DNA from: Mesodorylaimus sp. YZB2_4
Lineage: Eukaryota > Nematoda > Enoplea > Dorylaimida > Dorylaimidae
Reading direction: 5' to 3'
Length of the DNA stretch: 64,000 bases
Assembly (NCBI GenBank): GCA_030248295.1
Contig: JASANH010001563.1
Location: 806,001 to 870,000, forward strand
Shown here: one piece after another, positions 1 through 11,155 of the stretch
How positions within the stretch are numbered: position 1 is the stretch's first letter
How the letters are laid out: every line of letters starts with the position of its first letter
Program-made: the position numbers and the translations under genes
Notes under the pieces: model-generated
Told to the model about the DNA's origin: nothing
Seen by the model: the letters and a program-made list of their open reading frames with translations, nothing else
Database searches by the model: none

Positions 1-2378
1 GAGCTAGTCTCGAGGTTCGACTCGGGGGACTCCTCTTACAGGCGTGTGAAGAATGCGTCGGATATTATCCGCCTGGGCCAAGATTCGATTTCGCGCCCGT
101 CGGGGGATCGAAGCTGGTTCGACGAGCACCTGGTAGTCCCCGGCTTTGAGCAGTTCCAGGACGACGCCATTCTGCTGCGCAACCAGTATTGCCAGTACTT
201 GCAAATGTTGCTCGATCAGTACGGCGTTGCGGACGAGTCCAGCTTGATCTCTGGTCACATGGTGGTCATCAAGAATCGGCTGTCGGACGGGGAGAAAGAG
301 GACTTTAGCATGTTCAATACGGAGAAGATAATCGGCTGGCGAATGTCGCAGGTTAATCGCAAGTTTCGACTGAAATTTTTCGACGAAGACATCGGGGCTG
401 AAAGCGAAGAATTGCTCGAGCATCCGACCGAAGCCATGCAACAGAAGGCGAGCGCCTGGTACGTGGTCACGTACGGACAGCAGCAGGCGCTGCGAGGCCG
501 GGTCATGCTCAGCTTCCCGTGGATCGTGTGGGAGGTGCTGAGGTACATTAAACTGAGGCGCACTTTCGAAACGTACGCGCGTCGAATGCAAGAACGGATC
601 ATCGATCCGACGGCGGAGGTGCTGGCCAGGACGATCGAGGTAAGTGCGCTTTTTTGGTGTTACATTCGTGTCGATTTCGGGTTTTGGTTTCAGGAGTATT
701 GCACTCGTGCGAGGGACGATGTGGATCGTTTAATCAAGGTTGTTACGGAGGCCGAAACGCAGGATGCGAGGAGCGGCGACGTGGCCACTTTCTACACCAG
801 GGTCTACCAGCCGGACTTTGGACATCTGCTGGCTGTGGTCCTGCACTGGGCCGAGAAAGAGATAGGCTTCGAGAAAGAGAACTCGCTGAAGCCGATTTAC
901 ATCGCCCGTCTGCTGGTCGACTTTTGTCAACAGCGCCAGTACTTGGAGAAGAGATCGGTGTTGGAAGAAGAGCAGTCGACGTCGCCCAAGCATTTGGTGT
1001 CGATCGGGGACATTCTGCTGGATTTCTTGAAGTACTTGGCTTCGTTCAAGCACCGCGAATCGATTACGCGGAAAATATGCGACGACGAGGCCACCATCCA
1101 TTTGAGGCGTCGTCAACTGCGTTGGATTGGACAAGTGGCCTTCAAATCGTACAACCACGTGGCCTGGACCAATCGCTTCGACAGTTTGCATTTGCAGAGT
1201 AAGATCGGTTTTGGTGACCCTGCTTCGAAGTAAATTAGTTTTTATGGGTTTAGACGAAAGTCGAATGGCGAGGGCGGCATTGGCTTGGGACCGAGAAGAA
1301 ATGGAGGCCATCACGGTGTTGTTGGATTTTTCAGTCATCCGGAGGGTGCCCGATGAAGAAGTGGAGAAGCGTTTGAAGATGTGGTCTGGTGCTGACGACG
1401 TCCGTATTCGCCATAAAACTGTAAGTGTGCTTATTACGCACTGTACATAGATAGCATTGGAGGGTTGTTGTTGGCCAAAAGCATTTGTCTGACTGCCGAA
1501 TGTGCCTGTTGAGTGATCACATGACTAAACGCCAATGCGCACTCGAGGGTGAAGGGGCACATTACACACGAAAAGATTCATCACCGCGAGTCGAACACTC
1601 GCCTGTAACTCCCGTGAGCATACCTGAATTCAAGATGGGCGGGCTGGTTGATGTGGATGGCTTTTGCTCATAGCTAATTATACAATATTAGGGGGTCTGG
1701 GGTGTTTGAATTCGTTATGGGCGAAAAAAATCGGTGCTCTTTTCATTTTAGAATGACGAATATTTGGTGACGGCTGCGGGAACGTTAGAAGCTCGCCAGA
1801 TGTTGCGCGACATTCTACTGTCGGAGAATTTGAGTGACTGCATTGTGGAGAATAAGAATCCGTTGTTGGATCAGGAATACTAAGGTCGGGGATAATTTTC
1901 GGGATAAAATGTTACTAACCACGACGTTTGAAGTACTGGGTATGTCAAGGGGTAATATCGTGTAGTAGACACAAGTGAAAGGTTTTGTTTTTTCTGTTTC
2001 CGATTTGTATTTCTTGCCGTGTTAGTACTATGTGTCGCGTCTATCAGTAAATTATGTCTCATGCGGGAAAATGTTGCTAGCCTAGCGAGCTCTGGGTGTG
2101 ATTGGGGACGTGCTGAGAGGATAAGTGAGTATAAGAATAAAGTTCTCTTGCTACTTGGAGAATGTGATTCAGCAGTGTCCTAGGGAAGAGGAGGAGTGAG
2201 GTTTTTATGAAAAGGTTTATTTACAGTTTGCTTTTTTATTCGTCAGAATGACGAGTTCCTGGTGACAGCGGCGGGGACGTTGGAGGCGCGCCAAGCCTTG
2301 CATGATATTTTACTGTCGGACAGGTTAAGTGATTGCATTGTGGACAATAAGAATATGTTGCTGGAACTGGAATACTGA
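1..2378 (+). CDS. Cellular RNA-dependent RNA polymerase (RDR/EGO-1 type), C-terminal part
   Basis: The reading frame is open from the first base, so the gene enters from the left and the catalytic DbDGD region lies outside the window. Exons: 1-639, 694-1198, 1254-1420, then either 1752-1883 or 2247-2378; phases agree at every junction. The diagnostic RDR C-terminal block is present: KASAWYVVTYG followed by LSFPWIVWEVL and an IKLRR-like end, plus an upstream LLDQYGVADESSLISGHM segment like the LxxYGVxxExExLSG stretch of plant, fungal and nematode RDRs. Family role (known): amplification of small interfering RNA by synthesis of complementary RNA on target transcripts in the cytoplasm or germ granules. 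About 43 residues are encoded by each alternative last exon. This is the cellular double-psi-barrel RDR family, not a viral polymerase. Which RDR class it belongs to cannot be told from the tail. Confidence 0.85.
1485..1640 (-). repeat. tRNA-derived SINE fragment (family A)
   Basis: Lies in the last RDR intron. It shares the stretch ATGCGCACTCGAGGGTGAAG and the following CGCGAGTCGAACACTCGCC with a longer copy at 50905-51110. The reverse strand carries a Pol III B-box-like GTTCGACTC. Confidence 0.6.
1752..1883 (+). other. RDR terminal exon, version A
   Basis: 132-base exon after a TTTTAG acceptor, in phase 0 with the donor at 1421. It encodes 43 residues beginning NDEYLVTAAGTLEARQ and ending at TAA. 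It is paralogous to the exon at 2247-2378 (34 of 43 residues identical by my count). An AATAAA at 2136-2141 lies between the two exons and would serve this version. Confidence 0.75.
2136..2141 (+). promoter_or_regulatory. Polyadenylation signal AATAAA for RDR version A
   Basis: Perfect AATAAA about 250 bases after the version A stop and about 105 bases before the version B exon. It could end transcripts that use the first terminal exon. Confidence 0.4.
2247..2378 (+). other. RDR terminal exon, version B
   Basis: 132-base exon after a TTCGTCAG acceptor, in the same phase as version A and therefore joinable to the same donor at 1421. It encodes 43 residues beginning NDEFLVTAAGTLEARQ and ends at TGA. 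Most differences from version A are conservative (Y/F, E/D, R/H), which suggests that both have been kept under protein-level constraint. Confidence 0.7.
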
Positions 2379-2689
2379 GAAAGGGTAAGGATTGATGATG
2401 ACAGTATATTATTGTCAGCCCTATTTGACGTTGAGTTTGTTTTAATACGTGTGCGGGCTGATACAGCGAGGTTTTGTTTCGGTTTAAAAAGACGTACCCA
2501 TCTGTTTGCTTTAACTGCTGAGGCAAGTAGTAAATTATGCTTACTTTGACTTCCCTCCGATGTTGCTTAAAAAAAGCTCCAACATTTAAAATAGAGTTCG
2601 GGGGATGATAGAGGAATATATCGGATGATAATAACTTGCATTCCGTATGTTGATTCAGCCAGCTTGCCCTGGCATAGCTTGATAAGTCG

Positions 2690-2850
2690 CGCTGCTGCTG
2701 AAACCTAAAACCAGCGACCGCAGTGGACTCAGCGTTAAAATTATCTCGCCCTGTGCAACTCTACAATGGGCGGCGGGATTCGAACGCAGGCTGCCACTTA
2801 CGATCTCGACGCATCCACACGGCCCATGCTGAGGCATTTTAATTTGCAAG
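2690..2850 (-). repeat. tRNA-like SINE head
   Basis: On the reverse strand, a GGGCCGTGTGGATGCGTC block is followed by GCGTTCGAATCCCGC. These resemble an A box and a good B box about 35 bases apart. No acceptor stem is evident, so this is a tRNA-derived repeat and not a tRNA gene. Confidence 0.4.
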
Positions 2851-3783
2851 TCGGTTGAGCTTGTGTGATGTAATTTTAGCTCGAAGGTGTTCTTGTAATT
2901 TTTCATGCTGCCAGTGAAGAAATCATGAGTTTTGTAAATGAGCTTCGAGAGTCTTTCACAGGTTCAAACATGAGCATGATGCACATACATAACACATAAT
3001 TGATAGAAAGCGACAGGTGCCCACGACCACAAGCTGGTCTTCTGCATCGCTTCGTTACCGAGGTAGCATAAACAGTTGTGTCCTAAATCTGCTGGTTCCT
3101 TGTCATCAACATGCTTGACTCAAAATCAAACCGTGTTTCGATTGCTTCGTTTGCTAGAGAAGAGAGCCTTCATTCTGGGATAACTTCCTCCCCCTCTCGC
3201 TACATCGAAGTCCACCTCTGATAAATTTGAATCGATCGCTCAGTTATTGGTGCTTCCTCGACTGCTTTGCGTGTCTGCTTAATTTCCATTAGTTCGACGC
3301 TTGTGAAAATAAAACGTAAGAAAAGTTTTATAACTGACGTTAGCAACAAACAGAATGCAGAAAAATCAAATATAACTGAAAGCGGAAGAAGTATATGTAT
3401 CGCGTAGTCAGCAGCTTGGCGATGGCCACTACCTACACTATAGAGGATTGATCTTTGAATTGTAACAAGGATCGACAAAACCGTCTGAGATCCTTTGACA
3501 AATTTTAACAATCGCAGAACACAAATCCGGAATCCTAAATTCGATGAACAAAATTTTCTTTAGTCATAGAGCTCTGAAATAGCTCATACTCGTACCCTCT
3601 TCCGACAATAGCCTTTATCCAAAGTTGCAACGTAAAGTTGGTGCGGAGTGCGGACGTTGCAGTGTACAGCTGTGCCGCATCTGCCTTTGGATAGCACTCA
3701 CTATATGTAGGTACTCTCGTCGTGCTCGTTGCCTACACTTCAGCGGTTGCGGATTCGGAACTGACGCAAAGCCGAACCCATGA
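2851..3783. other. Intergenic, no gene recognised
   Basis: Short open frames only, none with splice-consistent extension or recognisable family motifs. An upstream exon of the hydrolase that starts at 3784 could hide here, but I cannot support one. Confidence 0.4.
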
Positions 3784-5263
3784 ATGGCACAGGAATACAG
3801 CAGACAGTATCAGTGGACCGACACTGATCCTGATGGCAATCCCGTTCCACCAAGGCGCTACTTGCCAGCTGTCGAAACGGGCGCAGACGACAGTTCCGTG
3901 ACGAGGAAAGTGATCAAGAGCATATCAAACCTGCTTCTCCCACTCATCTATCCAGGAACGCTGGTTAGTTCATTCACTTGTCAGGCATTCAGAGAGTTGT
4001 TGGACAACCAGTCGGTAAATTTGGAAAGGAATTATTTAATGCAGAATTTGCGCGGAAAACGGTTTCGACTGACGACTCGTACTGGGAACATGATCGATTC
4101 CATGTTCGTCGATCGCCGTAATGCCCAACACTTTCCAAAGGGCAACATCTTGGTAAGCAAGCTATGCGTGGATTGGGATGTACTGGGGACTCGCCGGTAG
4201 TGACTCATCGTATAACCCAGCAGGCCACTTGTCCGTCTTATGCGGGTGGCGTTCCTCTTATCGTTAATACTTCCAAACTTATGCCTGGCTCGTAGGTTAC
4301 TCTTCCTTTTTCATCGAGGTCTCGTGATACTCTGGTCTCGCCTCTTCGTTTCAGGTGATTTCATGCGAAGGAAACTGCGGGTTCTACGAAATAGGTTCTT
4401 CGCGGGTTCCGTTGGACGCCGGTTATTCGGTGCTCATGTGGAACCACCCCGGTTTCGGCTGCAGCACGGGTCAGCCATGGCCGCCGGAAGAAGCAGCCGC
4501 CGTCGACGTCGTGGTTCAGTTCGCCTTGTTCAGCCTGGGCTGGAACGAGTCGGACATTGTCATCTACGCGTGGTCCATCGGGGGCTACACGGGCACGTGG
4601 GCGGCCATGAACTACCCTAACATTCGAGGCTTGATCCTGGACGCCACATTCGACGACATCCTCCCGTTGGCCCTGCGTTGGTCACCCGGCACAGTGCAAT
4701 CGCTGCTCGTTCGCGCAGTCCGACTGTACTGGAATCTGAACAACGCCCAGCAGCTGATACACTATCACGGCCCCGTCTTGCTGATTCGACGATCCAGCGA
4801 TGACATCATGAGTTCGGACTTGACCAACATGCGGGCCACGAATCGGGCCAATTGGCTATTGAAGACCATGCTGGCGTCTCGATACCCCGCCATTTTCAAT
4901 GACGCCATGGTGGACGGAGTCGTCGACTCGTTCTTGGCAGCCGATGAGAGCAGACGAGACGAGTTGTCCGAGTGGTTCGGAGTGGAGAGGGACGAGTGGA
5001 TCGTGGCCGTGTTGATGGAGTACTTGTACGGAGTCGAGCTGCAGAACCACCTCGGGGAAGAGGACGAATGTGCAGAGGCCGTGTTCCCGATGATGCTCGC
5101 GTCAGACTTCGATCTAGTCTCTCGTCAAAGAATGGCCTTGTTTCTCGTTTCAAGGTACTTCATGGAATTCGAGTCGTGCCATATCATGCTCCTGGATGAC
5201 GACAAACTCGTCGTACCAACGCATCGGGGAAAAAAAATAGGAAACCCCTCCAACCCTAACTAA
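3784..5263 (+). CDS. ABHD16A: ABHD16-type alpha/beta hydrolase, copy 1
   Basis: Two exons, 3784-4152 and 4355-5263, joined at VISCEGN, give about 425 residues. The CEGNCGFYE, GYSVLMWNHPGFGCSTG, YAWSIGGYTGTWAAM and LILDATFDDILPLAL blocks match animal ABHD16A (BAT5), a membrane-bound phosphatidylserine/monoacylglycerol lipase. The nucleophile Ser is in AWSIGG, the acid is probably in RRSSDDIM, and the His is in the C-terminal FESCH motif. The start ATG at 3784 opens the frame; earlier exons with N-terminal membrane segments are possible. The last residues look damaged compared with copy 2: there is an A-rich run near 5230, and the end reads differently from the VVPMHPWEE tail of the other copy. 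From about 4015 onwards the gene is nearly identical to the inverted copy at 31.2-32.7 kb, while the first exon is clearly more diverged. Confidence 0.85.
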
Positions 5264-5319
5264 AAAAAAAAAAAAACTTTTTCCAGTGAAAGCGGACAGC
5301 TCCAACTACGAAGATCCGA

Positions 5320-5440
5320 AATGCAGACGCTCATGTGGCAATGAATCCTCTGCACGGAGCCGGCAGCTGGGAGCATCATCCGTCAGGGTAATGTCACAGA
5401 CATGGATTAGGTCGGAAGACATGGTTGGCTCCCCTGGGTT
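5320..5440 (+). repeat. Dispersed repeat, uninterrupted copy
   Basis: The stretch GGCAATGAATCCTCTGCACG, then GAGCCGGCAGCTGGGAGC and GTCAGGGTAATG, recurs at 57781-57828 and 59812-59890, where it is split by the Ginger-like element. The copy here shows the empty site around CCGG. Confidence 0.7.
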
Positions 5441-6810
5441 ATGGGGCGCGAAAGATCTGCTGGCCGCTTCATCCAGTAATATCCCAAACATATTACACAA
5501 AGACTATCAAGATCCTTGACTCTGGAAGTACCTAATGCTTTGGTTAAATTAAAAGCGCGTGTACAGTGTGTGACGGCCGGTCAGTAGCGTACGGTTCCAG
5601 GAATGTTCTAGACAACACCAACCGCTCACTCACGCATCCCCGATCGTAGGAATTGAGTGTCAGCTGGCCGTAACTGGAATACATTGCATCAAGCTTTGCG
5701 AGCTGCTGAGGTAGACCTGATTGAAAGGAATCATTTTCATAACATGTTCCGCATGCCTTCCCGCAGTAAATCAGTAGGTAGCACGATGTTCTTTGCATGA
5801 CAATTTTAAAAGATGTGCTGATTTTCAAACCATAGAAAATAAGAAGCACATCGAAACTGTTCGGACATTTTAATCGCACACTATGCTTGGGACTCTTGGC
5901 GGCATGTATTGTTGAGCAGATTTGATGGCACGAGCACCTGCGCTACAGCAGCCACTCATTTAGATGCTGACCAACAAGATCATTAGATCATCCTGCGTCG
6001 CGTTGCATTGCGCATTGCTTGTAAGATCATTGCGCCAAAGGCCTTGCTGCACAATGGTCAGCTTACTTCATACTTTATGTGCGTATAGTACTGCTATTCA
6101 CAAATACAAAATTGTAATAGGTAGTTGCACTCTGGTCTTTGTACAATATATGTACTGTACACATTTTATGGACATATTCCACAAACATAGACTACTCTGT
6201 GAGTACATGTAGGAGCCAACGGTGCCTATACTCATATGCGAGAAATGCACAGTCATAGTGTATCTTGTGCAAGCATGTCCACCTATTTATATCTATACCC
6301 GTGGCTTGACGTGTAATTGCCATCACTCAAACACGTAGTATTGGGATACGTCTTCGCAGCAGGGTGGGTAGTCATTTTTTGGGTCATTTCACAAAGCATC
6401 TGTAATCTTGCATGAATCGTGGACAGTGTGCAGTGGTCCCATTGCGAAAAATAGATGAAGTCGCTGTCGTTCCTTGTCAGTTTTGAAGCAAGACGCCGAG
6501 AAAAAAGTCAGTCTCCAATCCGGCAACGGAGAGTGAGAAGAAACCTTTTCAGATCTAATCCACATTTGGAAGGGAAACCAGTCACGACGCAAAGTGCGCG
6601 CGTTAGTCGTCATTCTCTTTTGGTCTCTTACTAAAAACAAGTCTTTTCGCGCTACGTCAGTTCTTAGAGCACAATTTCATGCACGTTATAGAAACTCCAA
6701 CCGCACTTTCGCATCTTTATTCAGTTTTGGTGTGAAGTTTGCGAGTTTCTAGTCATTGCAAGTTACTTTGCGCTCTTCAATGATCGCTTCGATCACAGTG
6801 ATCGGTGATC
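5441..6810. other. Intergenic, no gene recognised
   Basis: AT-rich sequence with scattered short frames. The part just upstream of 6811 should hold the promoter of the extended synaptotagmin, but I see no TATA box or other clear element. Confidence 0.4.
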
Positions 6811-9800
6811 ATGGAGAGGGATTTGGCTAACTCCCTGATAGCCACATTTTTATTGGGCTTGAGTTGGATTCTGGGCTATTACTCCTTTTCCATTGTGTGG
6901 GTCTGGTTGCTGGTTGTGCTCGTCGTCTTTAAGGCTTATCTATGGCTAACGAGAGAGAAGAGGAGAATGTACCTGCAGTATGTAGCCATGGAAGAGAAGA
7001 ATGCCATTGTGACTCAACTGAAAGATTTGCCATCCTGGGTTTCGTTTCCAGAGTCTGAGAGAGTGGAGTGGATAAACAAGGTGAGGCCCTAGGGTGGACC
7101 TATTCTACCTGGTGCTCCCCTGAGTGAGTCCTTAGAACAGTCTCTACCGAAGGTGATCAAGCTTGCTCTTAGTCTCACGTTCGCATGACCTTATGACCTG
7201 GCTGGTATTTTCTGCTTATGGCACTGTCTTCCGTGAACTTCCCTTGCCGTACGAGTATGCTCACCCATGTTTCGAATCGCGGCAACAACTTCAAATCAGA
7301 AAGTAACTCATACCTGACCTGGACCACTGCATTTGAGGGGGAGGATTCTGATGGTGAGGTAACCATGCAATCAAGAAAAATTTGTGAACAGGGAAGGCGG
7401 ATATGTATGAATGACGTATCAGGATATTGCTAACTTTGGTTTAGATAATTCGTCAGTCGTGGCCTTACATATCCGAATACGCCACCACCGCATTCAGAGA
7501 GCTAGTGGAGCCCGAAATCAGGGCCAATTTACCCTCGATGTTCACTAACTTACGGTTCGATAAGGTCGATCTCGGAAAACTTGTAAGAAATAAATGTGGT
7601 AAAGGAGATCTGGAATAGTACAGTACTGTACCTGATGCTGCGTTTAGCCATTACGAGCCGACGCCATCAAGGTATTCCACAGCGAAGAGGCCGGTTTCGA
7701 TAGACTGACAATGGACCTTGATATCGAGTAAGGCTGGATTGTGGGAATGGATTGAGGGCAACGTGGTTTGGGAAGAAAGGGTCTGTGTCGTTTACTTGGC
7801 TCATTAGAATTCTCAAGCTGAGGACATACAAACGGTCACGAATTTGGTAGCATCCGAGGGTATGAGCGGGTTTCATGGCTTCATGTTGTAGATACGATGG
7901 AGACTGTGAATTTATCATGAGCGTAAATGTCATGACTGCCGGTATTCAAGGAATGAAGGTAAGTGCTTGGGTCAGTAGGACATTTTCAGAGCTGGTTTTC
8001 ACGCACTTCTAGTTCGCTGGAAGGCTCAGAGTCATTTTCGCACCTTTGATTCCTCGATCACCGATTATCGAGGCAATTTCAGCTTTTTTCTTAACGAAGC
8101 CAACCATCAGGTTCGGCTTGACTGGACTCGGACAGCTGCTTGAATTACCTGCACTTTCGTAAGTATCTATTGTACAATAAGGAGCATGCTTATTTAGCGT
8201 TTACGGGAAAAATATACGAGTGAGACAGGTGCATGAAGGTGGGGTCACCCGCAATTATTGTCAGTGGGGGCAATCCTCAAAAACTGCCCGCACTCGCTTT
8301 CTAGGAAAGCCCTAAAAGATGTAGTCGATGAGCAAGTGAGAAATATTTGCGTTTTGCCCAACCAGATCGTCGTACCATTGTCACCAACTGCGGATCTGGC
8401 TCGTCTGTACACACCAGAATTGGATGTATGACTGATCGACTAGACGTGCAGACACCTGAAAAGTGAACTGGGCATTTCAGGGCGCAATAAAAATTTACAT
8501 TTTGGAAGCAAAGAATTTAGAGAACAAGGACATCGGTCCTCTGGGACTCTCTGACCCTTATGCGAAGGTGTCAGGTAAGAGCTCATAACCTATTGATTTT
8601 TCGCCAAGGTCAAAAGAATAAACAATCTACCGCCATAAACAGTTGCATATTTTTTGGCGGTCCGTGACCTGCCTTGTTGCATTTCAGTCGGTGCCCAAAC
8701 TTTTCGTACCAAGACTGTTGACAATGATATAAACCCAGTGTGGAACGAGGCATTCGAGGCTGTGGTCCATCACGTTTCTGGTCAGCAGATACGCATTGAA
8801 ATCTTCGACGAGGACCCTGGCTCTGATGACTTTCTCGGAGATCTAACTATTGACCTGACCACTGTCAAGGAGAAAGGGGTCATAGACGAAGTAAACTACC
8901 TTAGAACTACGCAAAGCGCACTATTGATGCAGCACCCTGTCACGTTTTAGTGGATGATGTTGAACAATGTGCAAGCGGGGCAACTGCACGTGCTCCTATT
9001 TTGGCTAGATTTGAAGAACGAGCCAGAAGAATACGAGGAGGATGAGATCGATGCGAACAATCCTCTGCATGATGGCTGCATGCTCAGCACGGCCTTGGTT
9101 GTGGCATACGTGGACAAAGCCGTGTTGCCGGTACGAAGCGACTTGGCAATATTGGGGCAGGGATAAGCATGAGACTAAGCAAGGATGCTGGGGCAGCGAG
9201 GCCAACCACACGCTTTCCACAGGTACTTCGGACAGAGATGACCCGCACTTTTTATGGTCCTCACGTGGTCAGATAGCAGTGCGTCTTCTGGCCGAAGATA
9301 ATTCCGCTGTTCTTACTATGTCTCTAGGAACGATTCCGCTCTAAGAAGACAATGATTGAATTGACTTTGGCGAACGAAAAGAGGCACACCCGACCGAAGT
9401 CAGAAACCACAGAGCCAGTCTACCAGGAGACGTTCTATTTCTTTATTTCAAATTCTGAAGACCAAGTTCTACACATCGAGGTTCGGGGCAGGAAATCGTC
9501 GATAAATCCTGTACCTTGAAATTTTGGGTTCTTTCAGATGAAAGACCTTAAATTTGGACATCATATATTGGCTCAGAGCCAAGTACATCTTAGTCAGGTG
9601 CTAAAAAGCGATGGGCTGGAAATGCGCCGGGAGCAAGTTCCATTGCAATTATACAACCAAAATGTTGTCATGGATGGAACCGAGGCTCACGTAGTAATAA
9701 GCTTGAGGTGCCGAGTAAGCTGAATGGGGTGGTGGTGCCTGATACATCTAGCCCCACTTGCTCGCTTCAGTTTCTCCACGTTGCCGCAGGAAGAGCGGAG

Positions 9801-11155
9801 GTTGAGCGCAAAGTCACGGCATGGTGTGTGAACATGGACCATGCTATCTTCGACGGTATGTGCATCACCGCATGCTTTGGGTCCAAGTATAACTGTATAT
9901 GCCTGTAGGATCATCGCGGCCACTTTTCTCCCCTAGTCCATTGTCTTCGCCACCACAGCACGTGTTTTACTGCGCGGGCCAGAGGGCCAATCCAGAGGGC
10001 CAGACGGCCAATCTGACAAGCCGCTTTCTGTATGTTCTTCATTACAGGATTCCGAGCAGGTCTAGAAAGCATGACCAATGGCATGAGGGAGCCTAAGAAG
10101 ACCAAGCTGCTCGCGAGTTCAAAGTTTGCCATTTTCAGGTAATCTTTACTTGACCATCCCCGAAGGTCCCTTACTTTTGTGACATTTCAGGTCATTACAA
10201 AACGTTCGGAAGGCGCCAGCTGGTGGTCGTGTGCAACTGAGCCTTTACTATAACCAGAATTGGAGCCAGTTGGCCATAACTGTGCACCAAGCCAAGTACA
10301 GTCAGAATTGAAAACTGTGCGTACTAGGACTTGACAATTCACTTTCAGCGACTTGATTCCTTTCAATGAAGAATCCATAGCCGATCCATATGTGGACATC
10401 CAAGTGAAGAGACGGGGCGCTCTTAAACGCAAACAGTCGTCGGTCAGACACGATACACTGAATCCCGTCTTCGACGAAACGTGAGTCCATCAGCACGTGC
10501 GCTTATGATGTTAGCAGGCAGGTCTCTCCTTCAGCGTACCACTCAAAGTCCTGCCGCAATGCTGGTCAAAGATGCAGAGCAGATAGCAACCGTGGGAACT
10601 ATGAACCTGTCAGAGGACCCTACGTAGCTCGCGGCTCTAGGCGTGTAATACCCTGCATATGTACCTTACTTTAAATACGTAGTTCAAATGGCTAGTCCGC
10701 AAGAACCAATTGTCTCATAGCGAAAATTCGGCCAGGCTAGACGAATTTGGTCTTTCTAGGTTCGAATTCAGGATCAGTGAGCAGGAATTGCATGAAAGTG
10801 AACTTGTACTGAAATTCAAAGATGCAATTAAGTATAAACTGTCGGCTGCAAGACCCGTGATGGGCCAGGTAAGTGAGAACTGGGTCTTGCAGTCAGTGTA
10901 TTCTTTCCTCACTTTAAAAAATACTTGTAATCCCTAGATGACATTGGACTTGACCGACTTCAATCTGGAGAAGCCCCTGTTGAAAAGATGGTAAGCAATG
11001 GTGGCTCGGGATGGCAGACACCTGCTGCATCGACCTAAGCAGAATTCAATGGCCAAAATAGGCGGTTCTTTTTTTTCAGGTTCGATCTAGTGCCAGCTGG
11101 CAAAGAGAACGGGCATTCTACAAAGCTGTCAAGAGTATCATTGCCGGTGACCTAG
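6811..11155 (+). CDS. ESYT: Extended synaptotagmin (SMP domain plus three C2 domains)
   Basis: Eighteen exons give about 742 residues: 6811-7080, 7445-7582, 7648-7727, 7892-7958, 8013-8158, 8305-8425, 8481-8574, 8688-8890, 8951-9130, 9328-9480, 9538-9714, 9790-9823, 10048-10138, 10191-10295, 10349-10480, 10760-10868, 10938-10990, 11080-11155. Phases agree throughout. In order: an N-terminal hydrophobic hairpin (about residues 8-45) that anchors to the ER; the SMP lipid-transfer module, starting at LPSWVSFPESERVEWINKII as in animal E-Syts; C2A with LGLSDPYAKV and FDEDPGSDDFLG, keeping the acidic calcium ligands; C2B, poor in those acids; and C2C with IADPYV and TLNPVFDETFEF. Known role: tethering ER to plasma membrane and moving lipids at contacts when calcium rises. 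The exon at 10760 was preferred over a longer form from 10721 because it gives the conserved FDETFEF join. Confidence 0.9.

Noticed and set aside
1-2378. A viral RNA polymerase integrated in the genome
   Set aside because: The C-terminal AWYVVTYG / LSFPWI motifs and the intron structure belong to the cellular RDR family, not to viral polymerases.
4896-5153. Minus-strand and alternative-frame proteins over ABHD16 (also 31294-31637)
   Set aside because: They are frame shadows of the hydrolase, rich in Arg/Thr/Pro from codon bias, and appear in both copies only because the DNA is the same.
10721-10868. Longer version of a synaptotagmin exon starting after CTCATAG
   Set aside because: In phase, but it breaks the conserved FDET-FEF join of C2C; the acceptor at 10759 restores it.
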